A DNA stretch of 64,000 nucleotides from Aspergillus flavus (taxonomy: Eukaryota > Ascomycota > Eurotiomycetes > Eurotiales > Aspergillaceae): the NCBI RefSeq assembly GCF_009017415.1, contig NC_092409.1:3906001-3970000 (forward strand), written 5' to 3'. Below, one piece after another: positions 47,177 through 57,977 of this stretch (position 1 is the stretch's first letter; every line of letters begins with the position of its first letter). The position numbers and the translations under genes were made by a program. The notes under the pieces were generated by a model. It saw only the letters and a list, made by a program, of their open reading frames with translations. It did no database searches and had not been told where the DNA came from.

Positions 47177-49660
47177 ATGTCTAGCCCGGCCAAAAAGCGC
47201 AAGAGAGATGTCCCCGTCTCATCCCCCTACCGCAATCGAAGCATAGCGTCATTCTTCCAGGGCCAAGCAGCCAAGCAAGCTGATAATGCGGAGCAGACTC
47301 CGTCAACTGTGTCTGAAGATACAGACCAAACTCTTTCCGATGAAGCTCTCGCCCGCAAGCTCCAAGAAGAATGGAACCGGCAAGATGCTGCCCCGGCTTC
47401 AGATACTCAGGCACCAACTGGTGAACCCTTCGCAACGCCGTCGAACACCAAAGACGACGAACTAGAGCCGCCAAACAAGACACAGAAGAGGAATACACTA
47501 TCGTTGCAGTCTTCTACCGGCACAGAAGACACCATTTCTCTTGCAGTGCCTTTTGATCAAAGTCCCTTGACATTCGACTCAACGAAATGTGCAGAGGAGT
47601 TAAAAGGGCACTGGGCTGCCACAGGTGGCGATGCTTCATATGCTCTCTTAACCAGAGCCTTTGTACTTGCAAATGCCACAACAAGCCGCATCAAAATTGT
47701 GGATACACTCGTTAACTTCCTGCGAGTGCTCATTGAAGCCGACCCTTCGAGTGTCCTCCCTGCAGTATGGCTAGCAACCAACTCGATCTCTCCACCATAC
47801 GATGAGTTGGAGCTAGGACTCGGTGGATCTTCTATTTCGAAGGCATTGAAGAAGATATATGGACTCAATAGCCAAGGGCTCAAATCGCTGTATGACAAAC
47901 TTGGAGACGCCGGTGATGTGGCGTTCGAAGCTAAAAAGAGACAGAGCTTCACGTTAATGAAGCCCAAACCATTGACGGTCAAAGGGGTATATCAGTCCCT
48001 GCAAAAGATTGCGATGAGCAAGGGCACAGGAAGCCAGGAAACTAAACAGAGAATCGTCGAGAAACTGTTGCAGGATACTAGGGGCGCGGAAGAAAGCCGG
48101 TATATTGTGAGGACGCTCGTCCAAAACTTGCGAATAGGAGCTGTAAAGACTACCATGCTCATCGCACTCGCCCGCGCTTTCCTGTACTCTAAACCGGAAG
48201 GCGCCGACTTCGCTGTCCGTTCCCAACAAGAGTTGGCTTGTCTGAAAAAGGAAGACCTGGCTGAAATTTACAACAATGCAGAGGAGATTGTCAAGGCTTC
48301 ATATGCTAGACATCCTGATTACAATGATCTAGTTCCCTGTTTGCTCGAGATAGGGGTCACGGAAGAACTCCTTGTACGATGTGGCCTACAACTACATATA
48401 CCGTTGAGGCCAATGTTAGGCAGCATCACTCGGGACCTCTCCGAGATGTTGACGAAACTTCAAGGACGGGATTTTACCTGCGAATACAAATATGACGGGC
48501 AGCGTGCCCAAGTGCACTGTGACGAGAATGGCAAAGTATCGATATTCTCTCGTCATCTGGAAAATATGACAGAGAAATACCCGGACCTGGTGTCCCTGGT
48601 TCCGCAGATTAGAGGCGAGAGCGTGTCGAGCTTCATACTAGAGGGTGAAGTAGTCGCCGTGGACCAGGAAACGGGGGAACTCCAAGCCTTTCAAATTTTG
48701 ACCAACCGAGCCAAAAAGAACGTTGATATAGGAACTATCAAGATTAATGTTTGTCTCTTTTCATTTGACCTGATGTACCTGAACGGAACCCCTTTGTTGG
48801 ATCGACCTTTCCGCGAACGTAGAGAACTTCTACGAAGCTTATTCGTGGAAATCCCGAACCGGTTCACATGGGTAAAGAGTTTTGATGCCACATCTGCCGA
48901 TTCTGAGGCCGTCCTGGAATTTTTCAAAGGTGCAACTGATACCAAGTGCGAAGGCATCATGGTCAAGGTGCTCGACAATGTGTCGAAGTCAAATAACCCG
49001 GAACCATCAGAGACCCCAAACAACGACATAGACAAACCGGATCCAAAACCCGCGAAAGGAGGCCGCCGAAAGGCCTTACTTTCCACATACGAACCAGACA
49101 AAAGGCTTGAATCCTGGCTCAAAGTCAAAAAGGATTACAGCACCTCATCCGAGACCCTCGACCTGATCCCCGTCGGAGGCTGGCACGGACAAGGCCGGAA
49201 AGCCAAATGGTGGTCACCCATCCTGTTAGCTGTACGGAATCCCGAAACCGGCAGCCTCGAAGCCGTTACAAAGTGTATGTCCGGCTTCACGGACAAGTTC
49301 TACCAGGCCAACAAGGATAAATACACCGAAGGCAGCCCCAACGTGATCTCACGGCCCAGCTACGTCGAATACTACGGCGAGCCGGACGTCTGGTTCGAGC
49401 CGCAGGAGGTGTGGGAGATGGCCTTTGCAGATATCACACTCAGCCCGACTTACACGGCTGCCATCGGGCTGGTGAGCGATGAACGAGGTCTTAGTCTTCG
49501 GTTTCCTCGGTTTCTTCGCGTCCGCGAGGACAAGTCCATTGATGAGGCTACCACGTCGGATTACCTAGCCTTACTGTGGAGGAAGCAGTTCGAACGTTCC
49601 CAGAAAGAAGAAGCGAAACCCCCTGCTCCAGATGCTGAGCTAGGTTGGCAGGAGGAGTGA
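47177..49660 (+). CDS. cdc9: DNA ligase I (ATP-dependent)
   Basis: Seals Okazaki fragments and repair nicks in the nucleus. Single exon, 827 aa from the first in-frame ATG; upstream codons are open but contain no ATG. The N-terminus has a nuclear signal (KKRKRD) and a PCNA-binding PIP-like box (SIASFF, about residues 21-27). The DNA-binding domain covers about 150-390 (KGVYQSLQKIAMSKGTGSQ). The adenylation site is Lys438 in EYKYDGQRAQVH. Further ligase motifs are FSRHLENMTEKYPDL, FILEGEVVAVD, CLFSFDLMYLNG, EGIMVKVL and SWLKVKKDY, then the OB-fold (LIPVGGWHGQGRKAKWW). A charged loop of about 40 residues (Asn/Pro/Lys-rich, SNNPEPSETPNNDIDKPDPK) interrupts the region between EGIMVKVL and SWLKVKKDY. 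Confidence 0.97.
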   Translation: MSSPAKKRKRDVPVSSPYRNRSIASFFQGQAAKQADNAEQTPSTVSEDTDQTLSDEALARKLQEEWNRQDAAPASDTQAPTGEPFATPSNTKDDELEPPNKTQKRNTLSLQSSTGTEDTISLAVPFDQSPLTFDSTKCAEELKGHWAATGGDASYALLTRAFVLANATTSRIKIVDTLVNFLRVLIEADPSSVLPAVWLATNSISPPYDELELGLGGSSISKALKKIYGLNSQGLKSLYDKLGDAGDVAFEAKKRQSFTLMKPKPLTVKGVYQSLQKIAMSKGTGSQETKQRIVEKLLQDTRGAEESRYIVRTLVQNLRIGAVKTTMLIALARAFLYSKPEGADFAVRSQQELACLKKEDLAEIYNNAEEIVKASYARHPDYNDLVPCLLEIGVTEELLVRCGLQLHIPLRPMLGSITRDLSEMLTKLQGRDFTCEYKYDGQRAQVHCDENGKVSIFSRHLENMTEKYPDLVSLVPQIRGESVSSFILEGEVVAVDQETGELQAFQILTNRAKKNVDIGTIKINVCLFSFDLMYLNGTPLLDRPFRERRELLRSLFVEIPNRFTWVKSFDATSADSEAVLEFFKGATDTKCEGIMVKVLDNVSKSNNPEPSETPNNDIDKPDPKPAKGGRRKALLSTYEPDKRLESWLKVKKDYSTSSETLDLIPVGGWHGQGRKAKWWSPILLAVRNPETGSLEAVTKCMSGFTDKFYQANKDKYTEGSPNVISRPSYVEYYGEPDVWFEPQEVWEMAFADITLSPTYTAAIGLVSDERGLSLRFPRFLRVREDKSIDEATTSDYLALLWRKQFERSQKEEAKPPAPDAELGWQEE

Positions 49661-50587
49661 GTGTGACGCGTAAGCTGCGATTCAGCAATGTGTCTGATAA
49701 TGTACCCGTTGGAGGAAATGGACAATGTATTAAGCACAATATTTCGCCATAATAGTTTCATTTTGGCTAACTCCTATAATGACACTACTACACGCATGGT
49801 ATCCAGATAGCATTTTAGATGAGTCGGCCACCTGGTCTGTAATCGACGTGTCAGCACTTTAAGCATATACTTCATCCATTGGACACAGGCACGTGATGGT
49901 AAAGTGGTGGTAAGCTTGAATTTTGGCCAATCCCGATATAGACTAGTACCGATCACATGCATAACGCTAATCCCATTGTGGGATGGTTGGAACGCGAAAT
50001 AGCCACGGGATCGGAGTTTGACGCGTCGGTTATCGCGTGTTGTTTTCATTAATTTTGTGTGTGGTGCAATTTTCAGAGTGGGGTTATCTTCGGGTTTTTG
50101 CTACCAAACCTACGGATTCGATGCAGGTTGAAAACAATGAGGTATCGATTATTGACATGTCAAATGTATGTACAGCAAATTTTAAACAGAATATCAAAGT
50201 AGTAAAGTTCCGGACATGGGTTTCACCCATTAACCACTAATAATAACCAAGAAATGGTAAAAGAGCGTTCGACGATTAACCGGAAGGGGTGAGTAAGCGG
50301 ATACATAAGGAATTTGCTAGCGGGATCGATTAAACGAGACATAAGAAAGGGTATGTATGAGCAGCAACGCATGATTCGGTAGCAGTCGACACGGGATTTG
50401 GAGCTGTAAGGAATTTAAAAACTCGAAAGGGAAGAAGGGGAAAGGAAGAAAGATAGATGACGTGAAGACCGACGATCAAGACATTGACCGAACATGAGAT
50501 AAATCACAAGAGGTGCGTACATGAGTCATAAGTAGTCGTGAAAAGCATAAACAAGCAGAAAAGGCTCCTTTGACAGGGACGATGACC
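49661..50587. other. intergenic between convergent cdc9 and repressor gene
   Basis: 927 bp holding two 3' flanks. Short frames are present but none with domain-like sequence. No RNA gene or repeat recognised. Confidence 0.45.
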
Positions 50588-51751
50588 TCATGGTCGTAGC
50601 TCTCCACCAAGCTGCAGGACAACACCTGCTTGCTTGGCTCTCGTCTTGGGACTATCTACACCAGGAGGCAGCAAGTTCTCCAAGTGAGACCTTCTTCTGT
50701 CCCTGGCTGTTAGCGGGGTCTTGCCAGGACCTCCCGGCGTGCGACCACCCCAGGCAGGTTGCGCTGGGCTAGGTGTCACATTGACAAAATCAGCGAAATT
50801 GAATTGCTGGTTTGGAGTACTGAAATTTGGGAAGACACCACCACCACCAGGTGTTGGAGTCAATGAAGGCAGAACAGCATGCTGACTTGGCGGGGTAGAT
50901 GGGGGAAACTCCCGACCATGAGTCTTCGCGGCGACACTAGCTGGAGTAGGGGAGTTGGCCAGATACAGCAACAGATCCGCACCATCCTCATGCCGTGCGG
51001 TCCGATCATTTCGAGATAATCGAGCATGCTTTGGCGGCGGAGTCCGAGGGGGTGAGGAGCTCACCATAGAGCTCACATTTTGGAAGCTATGGATTGGGAG
51101 GTCCGGATCATTGTCATCATCCGACTGATGGTGGTATGCCGGAGAGGACAACTCGGGAATTGTAGCCGTCTCACTAACAAAGGGGAGATGACGATTCAAG
51201 GGGTGACGGTTGAAGCCAGGGGACGATTCGGGCAGCTGATAGGAGCTTTTCCAGGACGATCGGGGGATCTTAGCCGGGTGGTCTGCGATTGAATCCGACC
51301 GGAGACGCTTTCGGCTGGCGGACAGCATCGGCTGCATCACTCTGGAATCGAAGGTCACAGCATGTCTATTGCGAGACGACCGGGGCAGTTCCTTCGAGTA
51401 CATCGAGGTCCGTAAGGGGGGGGAGGTCATTGGGGTCTCGCATCGACTGTGGGAAATATCGGAAGAGGAGTCGGACGGCCTGTCGCTTCCTGCCAGGCTG
51501 TTCCGGCCACCATTCTGGTCCAAACCGTGAAGACGGCCATTCTGGTACTTGACCTTGGCAAGTCCCAACCGATCCTGAAGGCTAAGGGATACCTAATGTC
51601 AAAGGAATGAGTCAGTCAGAATTTTTCCAAGCCACACAAGCCGGGGAGGATATGGTATAATCGTTCATTGAACACAGGAGGGTCGACATACCTGGGCGAT
51701 GTCAATTTTGCGGATAGTCTTCTCCGATTTGGAAGGCTGAGGGAGAGCCAT
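50588..51751 (-). CDS. Whi5/Nrm1-type cell-cycle transcriptional repressor
   Basis: Likely G1/S repressor that binds SBF/MBF transcription factors. Model: 51751-51692 and 51592-50588 (99-nt intron), 354 aa. The N-terminal segment VSLSLQDRLGLAKVKYQNG fits the Whi5/Nrm1 box (leucine-rich, RLxxAxxKxxxG). The rest is low-complexity Ser/Pro with many SP and TP sites (ETPMTSPP, SSPPRTPPP, STPPSQ, TPGGPGKTPLTARD), as expected of a CDK-regulated protein. Near the C-terminus are DLLLYLANSPTPAS and FNFADFVNVTPSPAQPAW; these short motifs recur in fungal members and may be SBF/MBF-contact regions. Which of Whi5 and Nrm1 it corresponds to cannot be settled by eye. Confidence 0.75.
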
Positions 51752-54700
51752 GAGTTCTGTGAACAGCAAGATGACGATTCACTGGATGGGAACAAAAGTG
51801 GCCGTGAACATGAATCCGTCGTCAGTCAATGCAAGGTCCGGGGAGTGTTAGTGAAGACGAGGCTTGGTGAAGTCACAGAAGAAGTGAAGGGCGGCTGGAA
51901 GGTGGAGAGGGATGAAGGGAGAAGAACGAATAACGAAAGTGAAAATGGAAGCCAACCCAATTGGAGTAGCGGAAGTTTGGGCTTAGATCGCTTTAGCTGA
52001 GTGAGACTAAGAAAGCAGGAACTCTGGGGAAAATGGATCTCAGATTAGCCCGTAATTTAGTATGGAAGTAGTAAAATGGAAAGAGAGAGAAATTCCCAAA
52101 AATTCCTAAATTCCATATCGAGGAGGGGAAAAATCAGATGGGGCTCCCTTTTTGAGGTTGAGATGTTGGTTGCCCTGGTGTGGATCTTGAAGGTCACAAT
52201 TCGTCCCTGTTACGTGCCAATGAACCCTCCCAAAAACATCCAATCGCTCCCGGTCGCCTTGATCCTTCCACTACTGGATTTGTACATTCGGTTCTCCCAT
52301 GGATGTATGTTGTTTGTATATATGTAGGGTGCTTCAATAGTCCCTTATACTTGAGAGGTACTTATGAGGTACATACATACACAACTCTCTAATAGTAATC
52401 GGTAGCTCTTCTCTCCCCTTACATTCGTCCACTCTATTATTTTTTCTATTATTTTTATTTTATTTTACTTTAAATTCTTTTTTTGGCTTGCCCTGAATAT
52501 TCCCAATATCATGGCTATGGACTGAAGAAAGATGAATCAACCTTCAAGTCTTCTATCGATTACTTGATAAATATGCATGGCACCCCCAATTTCTACACGT
52601 CGTTTCTCAACCTTGGGTCTCTTCACGAAACCAGCATACCTCCCCGGAGTTAGATAGGTATAAGTAATACTTACCTACGATTCTCGGAACCAATCGATTT
52701 GGAATGTCCCGGTAGGTATGCAACGAAAATCTCCGATCCATTCCCAATTCCCTCCCTTGATCTGGGCATTCATCGGCCCCTTCTTCCCCCGACATCTCTT
52801 AGGTTCATCTCATCCTGCAAGAACAAAGAGAGTAATGATATTCATACAATTGAGACTCTCTGTACTCATACGGAGTAAACAGACGTTGCCGTGCCAGCAG
52901 AGAAGCCGTGCGAACCGTTTTTGGTTCAAAGCCACCTATCGATCCTCAGAGATGAGATACATACCTTTCTCTCTACATTCTCCCTTCTTTCTCCCTTTCT
53001 CCGACTTCTAGCCACCGCAAAGTACCGACCGATCGGGTTTCATTTTAGGTTTTCTCTCTCTTTGTTTCAGAGTCAGATCAATAATATGACAGTTAACAAG
53101 GGGGTCTGCCCGCATTGACTTCTGTCAACCATCGTCCCTGTCTGAGACACATTCATCCCTATATGTGTGGTGAGGAGAGACAGCGGCTAAACGGCGTCGG
53201 TGGCATTCCGATGGTAAGACATCGTTTGCTTGAGTTCCCAGGATTGACAGCCTGAGGCATGACCCTCTCTCTCCCTCTTAAGTCTGGACTTTCAATCCAG
53301 CCCCTTTCCTTATCTTTTTTTCGCCATTGTTTAGTGCTCACTTGTTGCCCACTGCCAAGAAGCATTAAGCAACTTCAGGAGGTGGGGTTCGGTGAAGTCC
53401 TGCAATGATAGGAACCAACAAACAGAAAAGAAAATAAAATAACATATAAAAATGAAAATTTTAATCGATATAACAATAAGAATAAATTTATAGGAAGGAG
53501 AGTAGCATCTGACGAGTTATTCAAGGACTGAGATTGGAGAGGGGGAAAGTAGCAAACGGTGAAAAGGACCAAGCGAGGAGTGACGTGGACTGCAAGCGGC
53601 AAAGCAGACATACTCCCTCAGCTTAGTATATGCACGATCTTAAGGACCAAGATAATACCCTGCCATTATATAGCATACAACTTCGGGGAGGTCGAAGAAA
53701 CTAATCGGTGCCGATAGCGACATATCATACTCGAACAGAGTATATCATGTTGTCAGTTAAAAGAATAATATAAAATAATACTCCGTACAATGGTTGGAAA
53801 GGCAGAAGGACAGCTAGACAACCATGGAATGGATCCTATTCGCACTAGCTACCAAGATCTCTAGGTAGGTATTCAAGGTCTAGTTCAGTCGCTAATTTAG
53901 GGCGGCGACAAACCAGCTGAGAACTGGAACTGGAACTTGGTCAGGGTAAAAGTACTAAAGAGATTTAGCCACGGGAGCCTTTCCCAAAACAACCCGGTTC
54001 GAATAAAATCGAAAATTTAAAAGAAGGGGAAGAAAAAGAAAAAATAAGAAGACTAATCAGAGATAAGAGATAAAAAAAAAGAAAATAATATGAAACATAA
54101 AATTTTCTTCATCTCAAACCAAGCCCTAAAAACACGGGTCAGGAACGTTTCTGTTTAACCTTGGGTTTCAAAGAAGCTTCTACCGAGTATGTGTCGTTGA
54201 TTCAACCTCTGAGAATTATGGGCGAGAAAAGTCTTAGAACCCCTGTAAAACCAAAGAATGCCGTGCCTAATCGCTCCAGCAAAGACAAATTTAGCAGACG
54301 ATCTGATCCACTCATGAATGGGTAGTGAAACTCGAGATCTCTTATGGTTGGCCAGTGAGATGCCGCCGACGTAACACCTCCTTGTCTATACGCAACAGCG
54401 TCGCAGTGGGTCACCATCGCTTTTTACATGCTTTCCCTTCTCGAGAGGGGAATAAAACCTGGAAGTCTGTCTGATAGCTGCATCCTAAGGCCTGGAAAGG
54501 GGGGTGTGCGTGTGGGATGTTGGAATTGTGATAATTGATTGGGAGGATAGAGGAGAGGAGGACAATGGCAATTGCTATTAATATCTAATCGTACTATCAG
54601 TATTGAAAGTAGCGATAGGAGAAAAAAAAAGAAGGTATTGATCAATTTTTCTCTCTTTACCCTCCCTCATTGCCCCATCGCCACAATAAATCATTAGTCT

Positions 54701-55309
54701 ATCGAGTCTATCTACTGGGTCACGAAAGATAGGTTAGTAGTCCCATACTCCCCAGTGGTAGGTGTGTTTAGTTCAAACTAGTCGCTCTATTTTGTTTCTC
54801 ATTTTTTCCCTTTTTTAATTTGTCAATCTTGTTCCCTTTATCTTATTCTTATTTTGAATTCTTTTCCCTTTTGCTTTTCCCCCTCCTTGCCCTCGCTGTC
54901 TCTCGCTTTATTCCTTTTGATCATTTCCGTTCTTCTCTTACGCGTACAATTCATGCGGGGTGGTCATTAGGTTGTTGGGAGTAGTTACCAAAATTGGTTA
55001 TCATTCCATTCGTTCTGTCAGTCGCAACCGCAAACGGTCGCTTTCGCATCTACCACTTCGGTCGTAACTTCCCCCGACAACTGGCTATCCTGAATATCTC
55101 AGCACAGTTCTTTCTCTCGTTTCTTCTTCGCCAATTACTTGTTCCCTCTTCCTCCTTCCGGTCTCTTGTTCTGGCGAGGAGAGCCGTAGCAATTCGGGAG
55201 GAAGGAATACTACTCTCCTCTGGCTCGTGGAAGCTTTCTTTCCTTGTTCATCACCACTCATACACATTCGATCTCTATTTCGATTGGCAGTTACAAGATT
55301 CCTCTCATC
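51752..55309. promoter_or_regulatory. 3.6-kb divergent non-coding region
   Basis: Separates the divergent repressor and metalloprotease genes; far longer than the other divergent gaps here (233-800 bp). It holds two TACGGAGTA motifs (52869-52877 and, inverted, 53779-53787), A/G-rich tracts near 54005-54085, and a long plus-strand C/T tract (about 54783-54940) ahead of the metalloprotease that looks like its core promoter. Many short ATGs occur, none with domain-like sequence. Long leaders or a non-coding RNA are possible. Confidence 0.4.
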
Positions 55310-57977
55310 ATGCCGTTCTTTTCGCAGCTTCGTCGCCGCTCCAGACCTAGTTTTCGTGCCACCAAGTCAAATGAGTCGAAATCCAATGAGTCGCAATCTA
55401 ACGGTGAAATGACGTCGGGGAAGTCTTCTTCCACTCTTGATACGGCCTCATACAGCTCCCTCACCCCGCCCTCCTCCATTAAGCCCACGACTTCGTCACC
55501 GAATCTCCCTTCATTGAGCGAAACCAATGGCAGTACCACTGGCAATAATTCCTCACTGTCGGTACCACCTCAGCGACCGGCTCCTCACACCTCCCCATCT
55601 CAGCGCAATAGCGTGGTTGTATGTGATATACTCTCTTTCGTATCTTGTACCTATAGACCGTTGATTTGACTTCTGCTGTTCCATACTGACAATTCGTTCC
55701 ACAGGGTAGCATCAATGGCGGGGTTCGGACACCAACCCCTTCGTCACCATATGCTCCCAGAATTATTTCCATTGCAGATAACTCTTGGGTAGGTGTCCCC
55801 TGTCGTTCTCAATCGCATGCCTAGCGCACGCCTGGGTTATTATAACAGTCCGAACTAACGAAGCTTACGATAATCAGGTACATCAAAAAGTACTCCTCGT
55901 CTATGGCCAGATTGGAGACCCAAGGCAACATCCGCTGGACGGAAGCGTAACGGTCTACCATCACCAGGATGGGTTCCCACCAGTCAGCTGGCCTGTCACG
56001 TCATCTCATTTCAAAGCTCTAGTACATCTCACCCCAGGTCCTAATCGTCTGCGCCTCGATTTTGTTTCAACCAAGCTGTCCGCAGGCAGTTCTCATCCTG
56101 CCGCGCATTCATCCTGGATTTGTATCAACTACCTTCCGCTGGTAAACGCTCCGCCTTTGCACTTGGTGGTCTTGCTAGGAAAGGACTCCGACGGGACGTT
56201 TGATGCTACCCCCGCGGAAATACAGCGAGAAGGCAATGGCCTAGAAACTGCCATTCGAAAGTATCGGATGGCCGCATATCTATGGCAAGCCTTTACCGGC
56301 GAGCAAATGTTCCGGAACAATTTCGGTAGACGATGTTTCCGCTTCGAAGAAGAGTGGCAGAGTGGGACTTTGAGCCGTCGGGATACAGCCAATGGGCAGA
56401 TGCGGAATGAAGCTAAAGTCCATGTCATTCGGACCGATAAAACGGTCGCTGAGCTTCGGGATCTCAATATCGCCCAACAACATGGCCCGGCCACAAAGAA
56501 GGACGAACTATTTAATATCGCCAAGGATGCTGTGAAGGGTTATCTGCATCTTCAGCCAGGCCAGAAGCAGTACGTCTCGGTCCTACTACTGGATTCTCAC
56601 TGGGACACGGGCTCCCAGACCATCACTGGTCACGCTGCCCTAGGGTCAGGCGGGGATGATGTGAAAATGGCCATATTTGGATCCCATAGCCTTCACAGCT
56701 ATCCCTCCAGTCTAGAGGAAGTCGTAGATGCCTTCTCGGATTGCACCCGGACGGACACGGACTTCGTTGCCAACGACTGCAGTGAAGCTGGATCACGTTG
56801 GGAGTCAGCCAATATTGGAATTGGCGCCCACCTCCATGAAGTGGGACATCTCTTTGGATGTCCGCATCAAGAGTCGGGTATCATGCTCCGTGATTACGTC
56901 CGTTTCAATCGGTCATTCATGACTCGCGAGCCCTTCTCGACCCGTACTAAGACTCAAGGGCTTAAGTTGTGCTTACCTCAGGATGAATGCGGCTGGCACC
57001 GACTTGATGCACTACGGTTCCGTTTCCATCCTTGCTTCCGACTTCCTGGGGACGCTCCTATGAGCTCGGATGATAGCGTGCAAGTCTGGCCTGTCGAGAA
57101 TGGTAAAATCTTGATTACCGCAACGACTGGTATTGCATTTTTGGAGCTATATGCCGAGGGTGACAATGTTTGCCATAATTTCATTGAGTATATCAACACA
57201 GAATCAAGCAGCAATGGGCTCCCACGGCAAGTCACAGTGACAGAAAACGAGCTGCGACAACGCGTGTTCGGCACTGACAAAGAGAAGAAAAAGGATATCA
57301 AGTTGACGGCTTTCTCCGGTGCCCTTGGCAGCCACACCGTTAATTCGATCATGGACCTCAAGTCGAAGCAATCGGTGGTGAAACTGCCGAAGGGCCATAC
57401 CGGTTACAAGGGCAGTAAATTGGGATTCTCACAGATGGAAGGCAGTCAACCAGACCAGCTTCTTTTGGACTGCGCCTTCGCATCAACCAAACTGTTGACC
57501 TCAATCCGGGTCTATCACGGCGCCGCAGTAGATGGGTTGGAGTTCTTTTACGAAGATGCGACGAGCCAGCTCTTTGGGAAAAGAGGAGGTAAACCTGGCG
57601 GTGATGATTTCGTTCTTGGTAAGTCCCCCAAATGGGAGGGTGAAAGTCCGTTTCTGTATTCCCAACCAACGGGACTGACAAATTACTAGATACACGACGG
57701 GGAGAAATTCTGCTCGGCTTTTATATCCGAGCGGGGGCATGGATTGACGGAATAGAGATCCTCACTAGTCAAGGGAGGAAGTCTGGCGTTTTTGGCAATG
57801 CTCATGGGGGCTCAGGGTACGCAATATCCTGGCTTAACTTTAACTCTGTAGATTTCTTTCATGCTGACAACATCTCACAGACACACATTAATCCCACCTC
57901 TTGGCTATAAAATTGCCGGCATCTCAGGATCTCACGGTCCCTGGGTGGATGGATTCTCATTAATTATCATGCACTAA
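55310..57977 (+). CDS. putative Zn metalloprotease, YIL108W family
   Basis: Fungal cytosolic metallopeptidase-like protein. Model: 55310-55618, 55705-55788, 55878-57618, 57690-57816, 57881-57977; 785 aa. A Ser/Thr-rich, Arg-rich N-terminus (about 1-125) has no signal peptide. The body starts with VHQKVLLVYGQIGDP, followed by a beta-rich region and FEEEWQSGTLS. The zinc site is HEVGHLFGCPH: His451, Glu452, His455 and His461, all intact. The C-terminal quarter resembles a jacalin-like beta-prism (SIRVYHGAAVDGLEFFYED, GEILLGFYIRAGAWIDGIEI, GSHGPWVDGFSLI), a known partner domain in this family. Substrate and role are not established for the family. Introns are 71-89 nt except the last (64 nt). 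Confidence 0.88.
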
